In this document: positions 7,291-16,009 of the stretch, one piece after another
Numbering within the stretch: position 1 is the stretch's first letter
How the letters are laid out: the number at the start of each line of letters is the position of its first letter
Origin: an uncultured Bacteroidaceae bacterium
GTDB lineage: Bacteria; Bacteroidota; Bacteroidia; Bacteroidales; Bacteroidaceae
DNA: 24,222 bases
Direction: 5' to 3'
Assembly (NCBI GenBank): GCA_934271655.1
Contig: CAKQRW010000048.1
Span: 1 to 24,222 of the forward strand
Notes under the pieces: generated by a model
Database searches by the model: none
Seen by the model: only the letters and a program-made list of their open reading frames with translations
What the model was told of the DNA's origin: nothing
Made by a program: the position numbers and the translations under genes

Positions 7291-9093
7291 ATGAAACATC
7301 AGTTACGCAGTGCTGTTTGCACAGAAGGTCGCCGCATGGCAGGAGCTCGCGCTCTTTGGGTAGCCACCGGCATGAAACGTGAGCAGTTTGGCAAGCCAAT
7401 CATAGCCATTGTCAACTCGTTCACTCAGTTTGTCCCAGGACACACACACCTTCACGAAATAGGCCAGATTGTAAAGGCTGAGATAGAGAAGCTCGGCTGC
7501 TATGCGGCAGAGTTCAACACCATCGCCGTGGATGACGGCATCGCCATGGGACATGACGGAATGCTCTATTCGCTTCCGTCGCGCGACATCATCGCAGACT
7601 CAGTGGAGTATATGGTCAACGCTCACAAGGCTGACGCAATGGTGTGCATATCCAACTGCGACAAGGTCACTCCAGGCATGCTCATGGCAGCTATGCGCCT
7701 CAACATACCAGCGGTCTTTGTAAGCGGAGGCCCAATGGAGGCAGGCAAGGTCAACGGAGAGAACGCCGACCTCATCACAGCGATGATTAAGGGCGGTGAT
7801 CCCACAGTGAGCGATGAGGAGCTTGAGGTGATAGAGCACAGCGCATGTCCAGGATGCGGCGCATGCTCAGGCATGTTCACGGCCAATTCCATGAATTCCC
7901 TCACAGAGGCTCTCGGCTTCTCACTGCCAGGCAACGGCTCTATCCTGGCCACACATGTCAACCGCATCCAGCTCTTTAAGGATGCTGCCAAGCTTATCGT
8001 GAAGAACGCTCTCGCATACTATGAGGATGGCGACGACTCTGTCCTTCCTCGCTCGATAGCAACACGCCAGGCTTTCCTCAACGCAATGACACTCGACATT
8101 GCTATGGGAGCCTCTACAAATACAGTCCTCCATCTCCTGGCTGTGGCTCAGGAGGGTGGGGTGGACTTCAAGATGTCCGACATAGACGCCCTCTCACGCA
8201 AGGTGCCATTCCTCTGCAAGCTTGCCCCTAACTGGCAGAAATATTCTGTGCAGGAAGAGAACCGCGCGGGCGGCATACTCGGCATCCTTGGCGAGCTGGC
8301 TAAGGGCAATCTGCTCGACCTCACTTGCAAACGTGTCAACGGCGCCACACTTGGCGAGGACATAAAGAAATATTCCATCACTGGTGACAGCATCGATCCT
8401 GAGGCAGACCGCATCTACCATTCAGCGCCAGCAGGCAAGTTCTCAACCAAGATGGGCTCGCAGGACACCAGATGGCCATCACTCGACACAGACCGTGTCA
8501 ATGGCTGTATCCGTGACATAGAGCATGCCTATACCAAAGACGGCGGCATGGCAGTGCTCTTTGGCAACATAGCTCAGGATGGCTGTGTGGTAAAGACAGC
8601 AGGTGTGGCTCCAGAACTTTGGCATTTTGAAGGTCCTGCCGTGTGCTTCGACTCACAGGAAGACGCATGCGAAGGCATCCTTGGCGGCAAGGTGAAGAAG
8701 GGCGACTGCGTGGTCATCACTCATGAAGGTCCTAAGGGAGGTCCCGGCATGCAGGAAATGCTTTACCCTACATCGTACATCAAGAGTATGCACATGGGCA
8801 AGGAATGCGCTCTCATCACAGACGGACGTTTCTCTGGTGGCACATCAGGCCTTTCTATTGGTCACATATCTCCAGAGGCTGCGTCGGGAGGCAATATCGG
8901 CAAGATAAAGGATGGCGACATCATCGTGATAGACATTCCAAGCCGATCTATCAATGTGAAGCTCAGTGACGAGGAACTTGCAGCGCGTCCGCAGCAGCCA
9001 CTCAAGCGCAAGCGTGTGGTGAGCAAGGCTCTGAGGGCTTACGCACAGAGCGTGGCAAGCGCAGACAAGGGTGGCGTAAGAATTATAGACTGA
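7291..9093 (+). CDS. ilvD: Dihydroxy-acid dehydratase
   Basis: The 600-residue Fe-S enzyme dehydrates 2,3-dihydroxy-isovalerate and -methylvalerate to the 2-oxo acids, the third common step of valine and isoleucine synthesis. Seen here: RRMAGARALWVATGM near the start, NSFTQFVPGHTH (42-53), the Mg-binding DDG (81-83), SNCDK (Cys123) and CPGCGACSGMFTANSMN (Cys192 as the cluster ligand). The usual first Cys of the oxygen-stable [2Fe-2S] type is absent at 'NSFTQ', so this belongs to the E. coli-like, oxygen-sensitive class, which suits an anaerobe. The C-terminus has GRFSGGTSG. Length agrees with E. coli (616). It is the first gene of the ilv cluster. Confidence 0.97.
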   Translation: MKHQLRSAVCTEGRRMAGARALWVATGMKREQFGKPIIAIVNSFTQFVPGHTHLHEIGQIVKAEIEKLGCYAAEFNTIAVDDGIAMGHDGMLYSLPSRDIIADSVEYMVNAHKADAMVCISNCDKVTPGMLMAAMRLNIPAVFVSGGPMEAGKVNGENADLITAMIKGGDPTVSDEELEVIEHSACPGCGACSGMFTANSMNSLTEALGFSLPGNGSILATHVNRIQLFKDAAKLIVKNALAYYEDGDDSVLPRSIATRQAFLNAMTLDIAMGASTNTVLHLLAVAQEGGVDFKMSDIDALSRKVPFLCKLAPNWQKYSVQEENRAGGILGILGELAKGNLLDLTCKRVNGATLGEDIKKYSITGDSIDPEADRIYHSAPAGKFSTKMGSQDTRWPSLDTDRVNGCIRDIEHAYTKDGGMAVLFGNIAQDGCVVKTAGVAPELWHFEGPAVCFDSQEDACEGILGGKVKKGDCVVITHEGPKGGPGMQEMLYPTSYIKSMHMGKECALITDGRFSGGTSGLSIGHISPEAASGGNIGKIKDGDIIVIDIPSRSINVKLSDEELAARPQQPLKRKRVVSKALRAYAQSVASADKGGVRIID

Positions 9094-9245
9094 TTATTAT
9101 AAAAAATATTGCAGCCGCGTGTCCTCCATGTAAGAGTCAGGAATGACAGAAATCGAATTAGCGATATGCTGTGGGTGACGCAACCGGAAACTCCTTTTTC
9201 AAGGTCTTTCTTCGTGTTGGGCTGGCAGTAAGATTTTAAGAGATA

Positions 9246-10940
9246 ATGGCAGAGAAAATAACAGGTGCAGAAGCAATGATGAGAGCCTTGGAGCATGAGG
9301 GCGTAGATGTCCTCTTCGGTTATCCAGGCGGTTCAATCATGCCTACATACGATGCACTCTATGATCATAAGAAGACACTGAACCATATCCTCGTGCGTCA
9401 TGAGCAGGGAGCTGTGCATGCAGCTCAGGGATATGCGAGGGTGAGTGGAAAGGTTGGATGCGCCATCGTGACATCCGGACCTGGAGCAACCAATACAGTG
9501 ACAGGCATAGCAGACGCCATGATAGACTCAACGCCGATGGTGGTCATCTGCGGACAGGTCGGTGTGGCCATGCTTGGCACAGACGCCTTCCAGGAGGTAG
9601 ATGTCGTTGGTGTCACTTCGCCAATCAGCAAGTGGAGTTATCAGATACGCAGGGCTGAGGACATAGCCTGGGCTGTGTCACGGGCTTTCTACATTGCCCG
9701 CAGCGGACGCCCAGGGCCTGTCGTCCTTGACTTCGCAAAGAACGCCCAGACAGGAATGGTGGATTATGAGCCTGAGAATGTCAACTTCATCAGAAGCTAT
9801 GACCCAGAGCCGGACCCAGAGCTGTTTGACATACAGCTTGCCGCAAAGATGATAAACAGCAGCGCGAAACCTTTCGTGCTGGTGGGACAGGGAGTGGAAC
9901 TCGGCAATGCCTGCGACGAGCTGAAGGCTTTCTTGGAGAAGGCTGACATGCCGTGTGGCACAACCTTCCTTGGTCTTTCAGCCATCCCGTCAGACCATAG
10001 GCTCAACATGGGAATATTGGGTATGCACGGAAATCTCGGTCCTAACGTGATGACCAACCAGTGCGACCTGCTCATAGCAGTGGGCATGCGCTTTGACGAC
10101 CGTGTGACAGGCAACCTTGCCACATACGCTAAACAGGCAAAGATTATCCATTTCGATATAGACCCTGCAGAGTTCAATAAGAATGTTAAGGTCGACCTCA
10201 AGGTGCTCGGCAACTGCAAGAAGACACTGGCAGAGGTTACCAAGCTCATCGAGCCAGCCAAGCATTCGGCATGGATAGAAGGCTTCAGACCTTATGACGA
10301 GAAAGAATACGACAAGGTCATAGACAAGGCTCTGCATCCTAGTGAGGGCCCTCTGCTCATGGGAGAGGTCATCCGCAAGGTTAGCGAGGCCTCACACAAC
10401 GAGGCCATACTTGTCACAGATGTGGGTCAGAACCAGCTTATGGCTTGCCGCTATTTCAAGTTCACCAAGAACCGTTCGGTGGTCACTTCTGGAGGACTCG
10501 GCACAATGGGCTTCGGACTTCCCGCTGCCATAGGAGCCACATTCGGCGCGCCCGACCGTACAGTGTGCCTCTTCGTGGGTGACGGAGGACTGCAGATGAC
10601 TATCCAGGAACTTGGCACGATCATGGAGCAAGGGGCTCCTGTGAAGATAATCCTCCTCAACAACAACTTCCTTGGCAATGTGCGCCAGTGGCAGGAGATG
10701 TTCTTCCATCGCAGATATTCATTCACACCGATGGACAATCCTGACTATGAGCTCATATCAAAGGGATATGGCATTCCTGCAAAGACTGTCGTAGACCGCA
10801 GCGACCTCGACTCAGCCATCCAAGAGATGCTTGCCACCCCAGGCCCATATCTCCTTCAGTGCGCCATCAAGGAAGAGGACAATGTGCTTCCGATGACACC
10901 TCCAGGAGCCAACATTGACGAGATGCTGCTCGAAGTGTAA
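9246..10940 (+). CDS. ilvB: Acetolactate synthase, large (catalytic) subunit
   Basis: The 564-residue ThDP enzyme condenses pyruvate with pyruvate or 2-oxobutyrate to give acetolactate or acetohydroxybutyrate. The PYR domain has GYPGGSIMP (25-33) and the cofactor-activating Glu53 in RHEQGAVHAA. VTSGPGATN and the ThDP-binding motif, running from GDG (445) to NNN (about 472-474), are present. The ending MTPPGANIDEML is typical. The start ATG follows a 152-bp gap after ilvD in which no promoter or terminator is clear, so one transcript with ilvD is likely. The regulatory subunit gene follows. Confidence 0.97.
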   Translation: MAEKITGAEAMMRALEHEGVDVLFGYPGGSIMPTYDALYDHKKTLNHILVRHEQGAVHAAQGYARVSGKVGCAIVTSGPGATNTVTGIADAMIDSTPMVVICGQVGVAMLGTDAFQEVDVVGVTSPISKWSYQIRRAEDIAWAVSRAFYIARSGRPGPVVLDFAKNAQTGMVDYEPENVNFIRSYDPEPDPELFDIQLAAKMINSSAKPFVLVGQGVELGNACDELKAFLEKADMPCGTTFLGLSAIPSDHRLNMGILGMHGNLGPNVMTNQCDLLIAVGMRFDDRVTGNLATYAKQAKIIHFDIDPAEFNKNVKVDLKVLGNCKKTLAEVTKLIEPAKHSAWIEGFRPYDEKEYDKVIDKALHPSEGPLLMGEVIRKVSEASHNEAILVTDVGQNQLMACRYFKFTKNRSVVTSGGLGTMGFGLPAAIGATFGAPDRTVCLFVGDGGLQMTIQELGTIMEQGAPVKIILLNNNFLGNVRQWQEMFFHRRYSFTPMDNPDYELISKGYGIPAKTVVDRSDLDSAIQEMLATPGPYLLQCAIKEEDNVLPMTPPGANIDEMLLEV

Positions 10941-11106
10941 AAGGCTGATGCAGCAAAGGACCTTCGGAGGCCAGTGTGGGGAATGCTCCACATGTGGCAA
11001 GTGCCAGCGGGTGCTGGAACGGGTGAAAACAGAAAAGTCAAACAATGATGGGGCGGAGGATATACAGTGCTGCGCCTCAGACCAACAAAATAGTAAGACT
11101 CCAGTT

Positions 11107-11673
11107 ATGGAACAGGATTCAAGCGTTAAACTCTACACATTCCTCATATACTCTGAGAATGTGCCTGGTTTGCTCTCACAGATATCAGCTGTGTTCACAC
11201 GCAGGCAGGTGAACATCGAGTCGCTCAATGTGTGTGCCTCAAGCACGCCTGGAGCGCATAAGTACACTGTCACTGCCTATTGTGATGAGTATACAGCTCA
11301 GATGCTTACAGCTCAGATGGAAAAGCGCATAGAGGTGCTGCAGGCCAACTTCTATACCGATGATGAGATTTTCATCAATGAGACAGCACTTCTCAAGATT
11401 TCCACTCCTGTCATGCTCAGCAATCCAGATGTCAGCCGCAAGGTGCGTCTCTATGATGCCCGCATCGTAGAGGTGAACACTACATACGCTGTGGTGGAGA
11501 AGAACGGAATGCCGCAGGATATTGTCAATTTCTATGATGAACTGAAAAAGCTTGACTGCGTGGTGCAGTTTGTGCGCACCGGACGCATCTGCATCACCAA
11601 GAGCCGTACAGAGCATTTGGACGAGTATCTGGCAATGCGCGAGGCCAAGAGAGTGTCTTCCGTCAAGGGATGA
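11107..11673 (+). CDS. ilvN: Acetolactate synthase, small (regulatory) subunit
   Basis: The 188-residue protein binds the large subunit and confers valine feedback control. An ACT domain spans about residues 8-80 (LYTFLIYSENVPGLLSQISAV, then RRQVNIESLNV). The C-terminal ALS_ss_C-type domain follows and ends ITKSRTEHLDEYL. The ATG at 11107 gives the usual length and the normal N-terminus just before the ACT strand. The same frame, however, is open without a stop back to a TTG at 10915 inside the end of ilvB, and that 64-codon stretch is rich in Cys (CSKC, CGECSTCGKC); see the findings. An N-terminally extended form starting at the ATG at 10948 cannot be excluded. Confidence 0.92.
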   Translation: MEQDSSVKLYTFLIYSENVPGLLSQISAVFTRRQVNIESLNVCASSTPGAHKYTVTAYCDEYTAQMLTAQMEKRIEVLQANFYTDDEIFINETALLKISTPVMLSNPDVSRKVRLYDARIVEVNTTYAVVEKNGMPQDIVNFYDELKKLDCVVQFVRTGRICITKSRTEHLDEYLAMREAKRVSSVKG

Positions 11674-11979
11674 AAAGATGGCAGCGCATCTGTCCAGCAC
11701 AGATTATGACAAGACTGACATGCACAAGTCATGTATGTGTGACTTTATGTCAATGACATAGTGCAAATGCATGTATTGGCACGTGTTTTGCATATATGCC
11801 ATGCAGAGATGAAAGTCAGCATGCCAACTGCTGGCCGTAATGTCGCAGCAGATGTTCGGTTGCATGATTGGCAAAGCAAAGGCGCTAAGAAACGAAAAAA
11901 AACAAACTAAAATAATAAACCAGCGAGGCCAGGACTTAAAGCAAGTTGTCCCTGGTCAAGCATAAAACAAAACACAACA
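11674..11979 (+). promoter_or_regulatory. ilvN-ilvC intergenic region with A-rich leader and hairpin
   Basis: This 306-bp gap holds no supported gene. Its right part is A-rich (11893-11920) and ends with a stem just before ilvC: 11928-11935 GCCAGGAC pairs with 11948-11956 with one bulged C. No good TAnnTTTG box is seen. In Bacteroides, from memory, an acyl-ACP thioesterase gene sits between ilvN and ilvC; here it is missing. The hairpin may affect ilvC translation or mRNA stability, but this is inference. Confidence 0.4.
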
Positions 11980-13023
11980 ATGGCAAAAATGAATTTTGGT
12001 GGCGTTATCGAAGAGGTAATGACACGTGAAGAATTCCCACTTGACAAGGCTCGTGAGATTCTCAAGGATGAGACTATCGCAGTTATCGGCTATGGCGTAC
12101 AGGGCCCAGGCCAGGCTTGCAACCTCCGCGACAACGGATTCAATGTAATCGTTGGTCAGCGCCAGGGCAAGACTTTCGAGAAGGCAAAGAACGACGGATG
12201 GGTGCCAGGTGAGACTCTCTTCTCTATCGAGGAGGCTGCCGAGAAGGGTACTATCGTTATGTGCCTCCTTTCTGACGCAGCTGTGATGTCTGTATGGCCA
12301 TCACTCAAGAAGCACCTCACAGCAGGCAAGGCTCTCTATTTCTCACACGGTTTTGCTATCACATGGAACGATCGCACAGGCTGCGTTCCACCAAAGGATA
12401 TCGATGTGATCATGGTTGCGCCTAAGGGTTCAGGCACATCTCTCCGTACTATGTTCCTTGAGGGACGCGGACTCAACTCTTCATATGCAGTATACCAGGA
12501 TGCTACAGGCAAGGCTCTTGACCGCACACTCGCTCTTGGTATCGGTATCGGTTCTGGCTACCTCTTTGAGACTACATTCCAGCGCGAGGCTACATCAGAC
12601 CTTACAGGCGAGCGTGGTTCTCTTATGGGAGCTATCCAGGGTCTTCTCTCAGCTCAGTATGAGGTGCTCCGTGAGAACGGACACACTCCATCAGAGGCAT
12701 TCAACGAGACAGTTGAGGAGCTTACTCAGTCGCTCATGCCACTCTTCGCTCAGAAGGGTATGGACTGGATGTACGCTAACTGCTCTACAACAGCACAGCG
12801 TGGTGCGCTCGACTGGATGGGCCCATTCCACGATGCTATCAAGCCAGTAGTAGAGAAGCTTTACCAGTCTGTTAAGTCTGGTCACGAGGCTCAGATTTCT
12901 ATCGATTCCAACTCAAAGCCAGACTACCGTGTCGGTCTTGAGAAGGAGCTTGCTGCTCTCCACGACTCAGAGATGTGGCGTACAGCAGAGGTTGTTCGTC
13001 AGCTTCGTCCAGAGAACAACTAA
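11980..13023 (+). CDS. ilvC: Ketol-acid reductoisomerase (NADP-type)
   Basis: The 347-residue enzyme carries out the alkyl shift and NAD(P)H reduction of acetolactate and acetohydroxybutyrate to the dihydroxy acids. The Rossmann motif GYGVQGPGQA is at about 38-47, followed by the cofactor-selecting loop VGQRQGKTFEKA, whose Arg and Lys suit NADPH. The C-terminal knotted helical domain contains the metal-binding Asp/Glu cluster (SDLTGERGSLMGA and ETVEELTQS). Its codons favour GGT, GCT, CGT and ATC more strongly than the neighbouring ilv genes, as in highly expressed genes. A strong terminator follows the stop. It is the last gene of the cluster. Confidence 0.97.
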   Translation: MAKMNFGGVIEEVMTREEFPLDKAREILKDETIAVIGYGVQGPGQACNLRDNGFNVIVGQRQGKTFEKAKNDGWVPGETLFSIEEAAEKGTIVMCLLSDAAVMSVWPSLKKHLTAGKALYFSHGFAITWNDRTGCVPPKDIDVIMVAPKGSGTSLRTMFLEGRGLNSSYAVYQDATGKALDRTLALGIGIGSGYLFETTFQREATSDLTGERGSLMGAIQGLLSAQYEVLRENGHTPSEAFNETVEELTQSLMPLFAQKGMDWMYANCSTTAQRGALDWMGPFHDAIKPVVEKLYQSVKSGHEAQISIDSNSKPDYRVGLEKELAALHDSEMWRTAEVVRQLRPENN

Positions 13024-13052
13024 TCCGAGAATAATCATCTCAGATAATACGC

Positions 13053-13090
13053 AGGTCCCAGAAGGCACAACGCTTTCTGGGACCTTTTTT
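13053..13090 (+). terminator. Rho-independent terminator after ilvC
   Basis: GGTCCCAGAA (13054-13063) pairs perfectly with TTCTGGGACC (13075-13084) across an 11-nt loop and is followed by six T residues (13085-13090). It lies 30 bp after the ilvC stop and closes the ilv cluster. Confidence 0.95.
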
Positions 13091-13269
13091 GTTTCTATCG
13101 TTTATGTGCTTGCGCCATGCACCATTACTTAGTGTGATATTGCGATGTAATGTAATATATATATATATATGAATTGCGCATTTTGTTGCCTCAGATATAT
13201 AAAAGAACAGAAAAAGAGAACCTCGCAGTCCCTAATTCATTGCGGAAACAAAAAATCCTCCGAATTTTC

Positions 13270-13300
13270 TTTGCTCAGTCTCCAAATTGTATTATCTTTG
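13270..13300 (+). promoter_or_regulatory. Bacteroidetes sigma-ABfr-type promoter for the GH35 gene
   Basis: TTTG at 13270-13273, a 19-nt spacer and TATCTTTG at 13293-13300 match the Bacteroidetes primary promoter consensus exactly. Transcription should begin near 13307, giving a ~50-nt AT-rich leader. An alternating TA run lies farther upstream (about 13150-13170); nothing else is recognised between the ilvC terminator and this promoter. Confidence 0.85.
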
Positions 13301-13356
13301 CTAATAATATAACTTAAAAAGATTAACAATAACATTATAAAACCTATTTATCAGAA

Positions 13357-15714
13357 ATGAGAAAAACATTGATGATGCTGTCGCTGTTCGCCGCGACATT
13401 AGTATCCTCGCCTGCCTGCGCGCAGAAGCATTCGGGCACATTTGAGGTGGGCGAGAACACATTCCTGCTCAACGGCAAGCCTTTCATCGTGAAAGCTGCC
13501 GAAGTGCATTATCCGCGCATCCCCCGCGCTTATTGGGAGCATCGCATCAAGATGTGCAAGGCACTTGGCATGAACACCATCTGCATCTACATCTTCTGGA
13601 ACATTCACGAGCAGAAGGAGGGACAGTTTGACTGGAGCGGCAACAACGATGTGGCTGAGTTCTGCCGCTTGGCCCAGAAGAATGGCATGTATGTCATAGT
13701 ACGTCCAGGACCATATGTATGCGCCGAATGGGAGATGGGCGGACTGCCATGGTGGCTGCTCAAGAAGAAAGACATCAAGCTCCGCGAGCGTGACCCTTAC
13801 TTCATGGAGCGTGTGAAGATATTCGAGAAAGAGGTGGGCAAGCAGCTTGCTCCGCTCACCATACAGAAAGGCGGGCCAATCATCATGGTGCAGGTTGAGA
13901 ACGAATATGGCTCGTATGGTGTAGACAAGGCATATGTCAGCGAGATACGCGACTGCCTGCGCTCTGTGGGCTTTGACAAGGTGGCTCTCTTCCAGTGCGA
14001 CTGGTCAAGCAATTTCCTCAACAACGGCCTTGACGACCTCGTATGGACCATGAACTTCGGCACAGGAGCCAACATCGACGAGCAGTTCCGCAAGTTGAAG
14101 GAAGTGAGACCCAAGTCACCGCTGATGTGCTCAGAGTTCTGGAGTGGATGGTTCGACAAGTGGGGCGGCAAGCACGAGACCCGTCCTTCAAAAGACATGG
14201 TAGACGGATTGCGCGAGATGCTCGACAAGAACATATCCTTCTCGCTCTACATGACCCATGGAGGCACATCCTTTGGACATTGGGCAGGAGCCAACTCTCC
14301 AGGTTTCGCTCCCGACGTGACAAGCTACGATTACGATGCGCCTATCAATGAGTATGGTCAGACAACGGTAAAGTTTGACGAGCTCCGCAACATGCTCCAG
14401 AAATATTCCGACAAGAAGCTTCCGGCTGCGCCAAAGGCCATGCCTATAGTCACAGTGCCAGCGTTCAACTTCACCCAGTACGCTCCTCTCTTTGAGAACC
14501 TGCCGGCAGCTGTCATGACAGAGAAGGTGAAGACCATGGAAGAGTTTGACCAGGGATGGGGCTCTATCATGTACAGCACCACACTGCCAAAGATTGACGG
14601 ACAGAGCAAGCTGCGCATCGAGGGCGGACACGACTATGTTCAGGTCTTCGTTGACGGCAAGTATGTCGGCGCTCTCGACCGCCGCAATGGCGACAAAGAC
14701 CTTGTGCTCCCATCCGTAAGCAAGGGCAGCCGTTTGGACATCCTTGTCGAGGCCATGGGCCGCATCAACTTCGGCAGAGCCATCAAGGACTTCAAGGGTA
14801 TAGAAGGCAACGTAGACCTCACCATCAGCATTGATGGCAACGACTACACCGCTCATCTCAAGAACTGGAAGAACTACCTCTTCCCCGACACATACGACTT
14901 TGCCAAGCAGCAGGTCTACAAGCCGCTCGCTACAGTCAGCCCTAAGAATGGGGTAGACCGCGTGCCTGGCTACTACCGCGCCACATTCAATCTGAAGAAG
15001 ACAGGCGACACGTTCCTCAACTTTGAGACATTTGGCAAGGGACTCGTCTATGTCAACGGACACGCTCTCGGACGCATCTGGGAGATTGGCCCTCAGCAGA
15101 CACTCTATTGCCCTGGATGCTGGCTGAAGAAAGGCAATAACGAGATTATCGTGCTCGACATCATTGGCCCTAATGAGGCTAAGAGCGAGGGACTCGCCAA
15201 GCCTGTCATCGACAAGCTCCAGAAGTCTGAGCCACCAGTGCATCGTCAGGAAGGCCAGAACCTCAACCTGGCAGGCGAGACTGTCGCTGCAGCTGGCAGC
15301 TTCAAGGCTGGCAACGGATGGCAGGAAGTGAAGTTCAATGCTCCGCAGACCGGACGCTACGTGTGTCTTGAGGCTCTCAACAACCACAATGGCGATGAGT
15401 ATGCATGCATAGCAGAGCTTTATCTTCTCGATGAGAACGGTGAGCGCCTCTCGCGTGAGCCTTGGCGCATCAGCTATGCCGACAGCGAGGACATCGTGAC
15501 AGGCAACCGCGCAGGCGACAAGATCTACGATCTCCAGGAGTCTACGTTCTGGTCTACAGTCAAAGGCGTCAAGTTCCCTCACCAGATAGTCATCGACCTT
15601 GGCAAGGAGCGCACCGTGACAGCCCTGCAGTATCTCCCACGCATGGAGAGCAACGTGCCAGGAGCCATCAAGGACTATAAGATATATGTGAAGAAAGGTG
15701 CTTTCAAATATTGA
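13357..15714 (+). CDS. Secreted beta-galactosidase, GH35, with C-terminal F5/8 (discoidin) domain
   Basis: The 785-residue exported enzyme removes terminal beta-linked galactose, probably from plant glycans. A signal peptide is cleaved near ACAQ (about residue 23). The catalytic barrel carries KAAEVHYPRIPRAYWEHRI (46-64), RPGPYVCAEWEMGG (116-129), the acid/base Glu183 in VENEYGSYG, and the nucleophile Glu260 in CSEFWSGWFDKWG. Beta-galactosidase jelly-roll domains follow (about 395-610), with GLVYVNGHALGRIWEIGPQQ. From about 660 there is an F5/8 type C-like domain (RYVCLEALNNHNGDEYACIAEL, FWSTVKG, PHQIVIDLG) likely to bind sugar. It is transcribed alone from its own promoter; no SusC/SusD genes are near. 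Confidence 0.95.
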   Translation: MRKTLMMLSLFAATLVSSPACAQKHSGTFEVGENTFLLNGKPFIVKAAEVHYPRIPRAYWEHRIKMCKALGMNTICIYIFWNIHEQKEGQFDWSGNNDVAEFCRLAQKNGMYVIVRPGPYVCAEWEMGGLPWWLLKKKDIKLRERDPYFMERVKIFEKEVGKQLAPLTIQKGGPIIMVQVENEYGSYGVDKAYVSEIRDCLRSVGFDKVALFQCDWSSNFLNNGLDDLVWTMNFGTGANIDEQFRKLKEVRPKSPLMCSEFWSGWFDKWGGKHETRPSKDMVDGLREMLDKNISFSLYMTHGGTSFGHWAGANSPGFAPDVTSYDYDAPINEYGQTTVKFDELRNMLQKYSDKKLPAAPKAMPIVTVPAFNFTQYAPLFENLPAAVMTEKVKTMEEFDQGWGSIMYSTTLPKIDGQSKLRIEGGHDYVQVFVDGKYVGALDRRNGDKDLVLPSVSKGSRLDILVEAMGRINFGRAIKDFKGIEGNVDLTISIDGNDYTAHLKNWKNYLFPDTYDFAKQQVYKPLATVSPKNGVDRVPGYYRATFNLKKTGDTFLNFETFGKGLVYVNGHALGRIWEIGPQQTLYCPGCWLKKGNNEIIVLDIIGPNEAKSEGLAKPVIDKLQKSEPPVHRQEGQNLNLAGETVAAAGSFKAGNGWQEVKFNAPQTGRYVCLEALNNHNGDEYACIAELYLLDENGERLSREPWRISYADSEDIVTGNRAGDKIYDLQESTFWSTVKGVKFPHQIVIDLGKERTVTALQYLPRMESNVPGAIKDYKIYVKKGAFKY

Positions 15715-15763
15715 TTACTGAAAGGCAAAGAGAACTCTTTGGAGCATCTCCGATAGACAAGAT

Positions 15764-15836
15764 CACTATCACGCAATAAAGTGATAGTGGATAATGAAGC
15801 AGACCGATATGGATCACTTATCCATATCGGTCTGCT
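15764..15836. terminator. Two strong hairpins after the GH35 gene
   Basis: CACTATCAC (15764-15772) pairs with 15781-15789 over an 8-nt loop. A second, 17-bp perfect stem joins 15798-15814 (AGCAGACCGATATGGAT) to 15820-15836 across a 5-nt loop. Only a short CGTTTG follows, so the T-tract is poor. They lie between convergent genes and may end transcription from both sides. Confidence 0.65.
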
Positions 15837-15839
15837 CGT

Positions 15840-15887
15840 TTGTGGAAGATGTGGCATGAAGCCTTGTGGAAGATGTGGCATGAAGCC
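15840..15887. repeat. Two perfect tandem copies of a 24-bp repeat
   Basis: Units at 15840-15863 and 15864-15887 are identical, start TTGTGGAAGATGTGG and end AAGCC. A further TTG starts a third partial copy. They lie between the GH35 terminator hairpins and the next repeat array. Confidence 0.95.
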
Positions 15888-15899
15888 TTGCCGATGTTT

Positions 15900-16009
15900 C
15901 TGCTATTGTACATTCGCTTCTCTGCTATTGTACATTCGCTTTTCTGCTATTGTATATGCACTTCTTTGCTATTGTACATTCGCTTTTCTGCTATTGTACA
16001 TTCACTTTT
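15900..16009. repeat. Five-copy 22-bp tandem repeat overlapping a gene's 3' end
   Basis: Units start at 15900, 15922, 15944, 15966 and 15988, each close to CTGCTATTGTACATTCGCTT plus two bases; the third unit is the most diverged. A partial sixth begins at 16010. On the minus strand each unit contains the last codons and TAG stop of the esterase gene that ends at 15991, so the array looks like duplication of that gene end. Confidence 0.95.

Noticed and set aside
7161..7382. 73-residue leader frame upstream of and overlapping ilvD as an attenuation peptide
   Set aside because: It is not enriched in Ile, Val or Leu runs, its sequence after 7291 is ilvD read in another frame, and no start signal is visible.
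13150..13175. Alternating TA run as a functional site
   Set aside because: A simple AT dinucleotide run without other motif support; recorded only as AT-rich spacer between the ilvC terminator and the GH35 promoter.
14188..15582. 464-residue minus-strand open frame
   Set aside because: It is antisense to the well-supported GH35 gene, is unusually rich in Leu/Val/Ala and Cys, and arises from the codon bias of the real frame.
15900..16009. CRISPR array
   Set aside because: The 22-bp units abut directly with no unique spacers and no cas genes are present; this is a plain tandem repeat.
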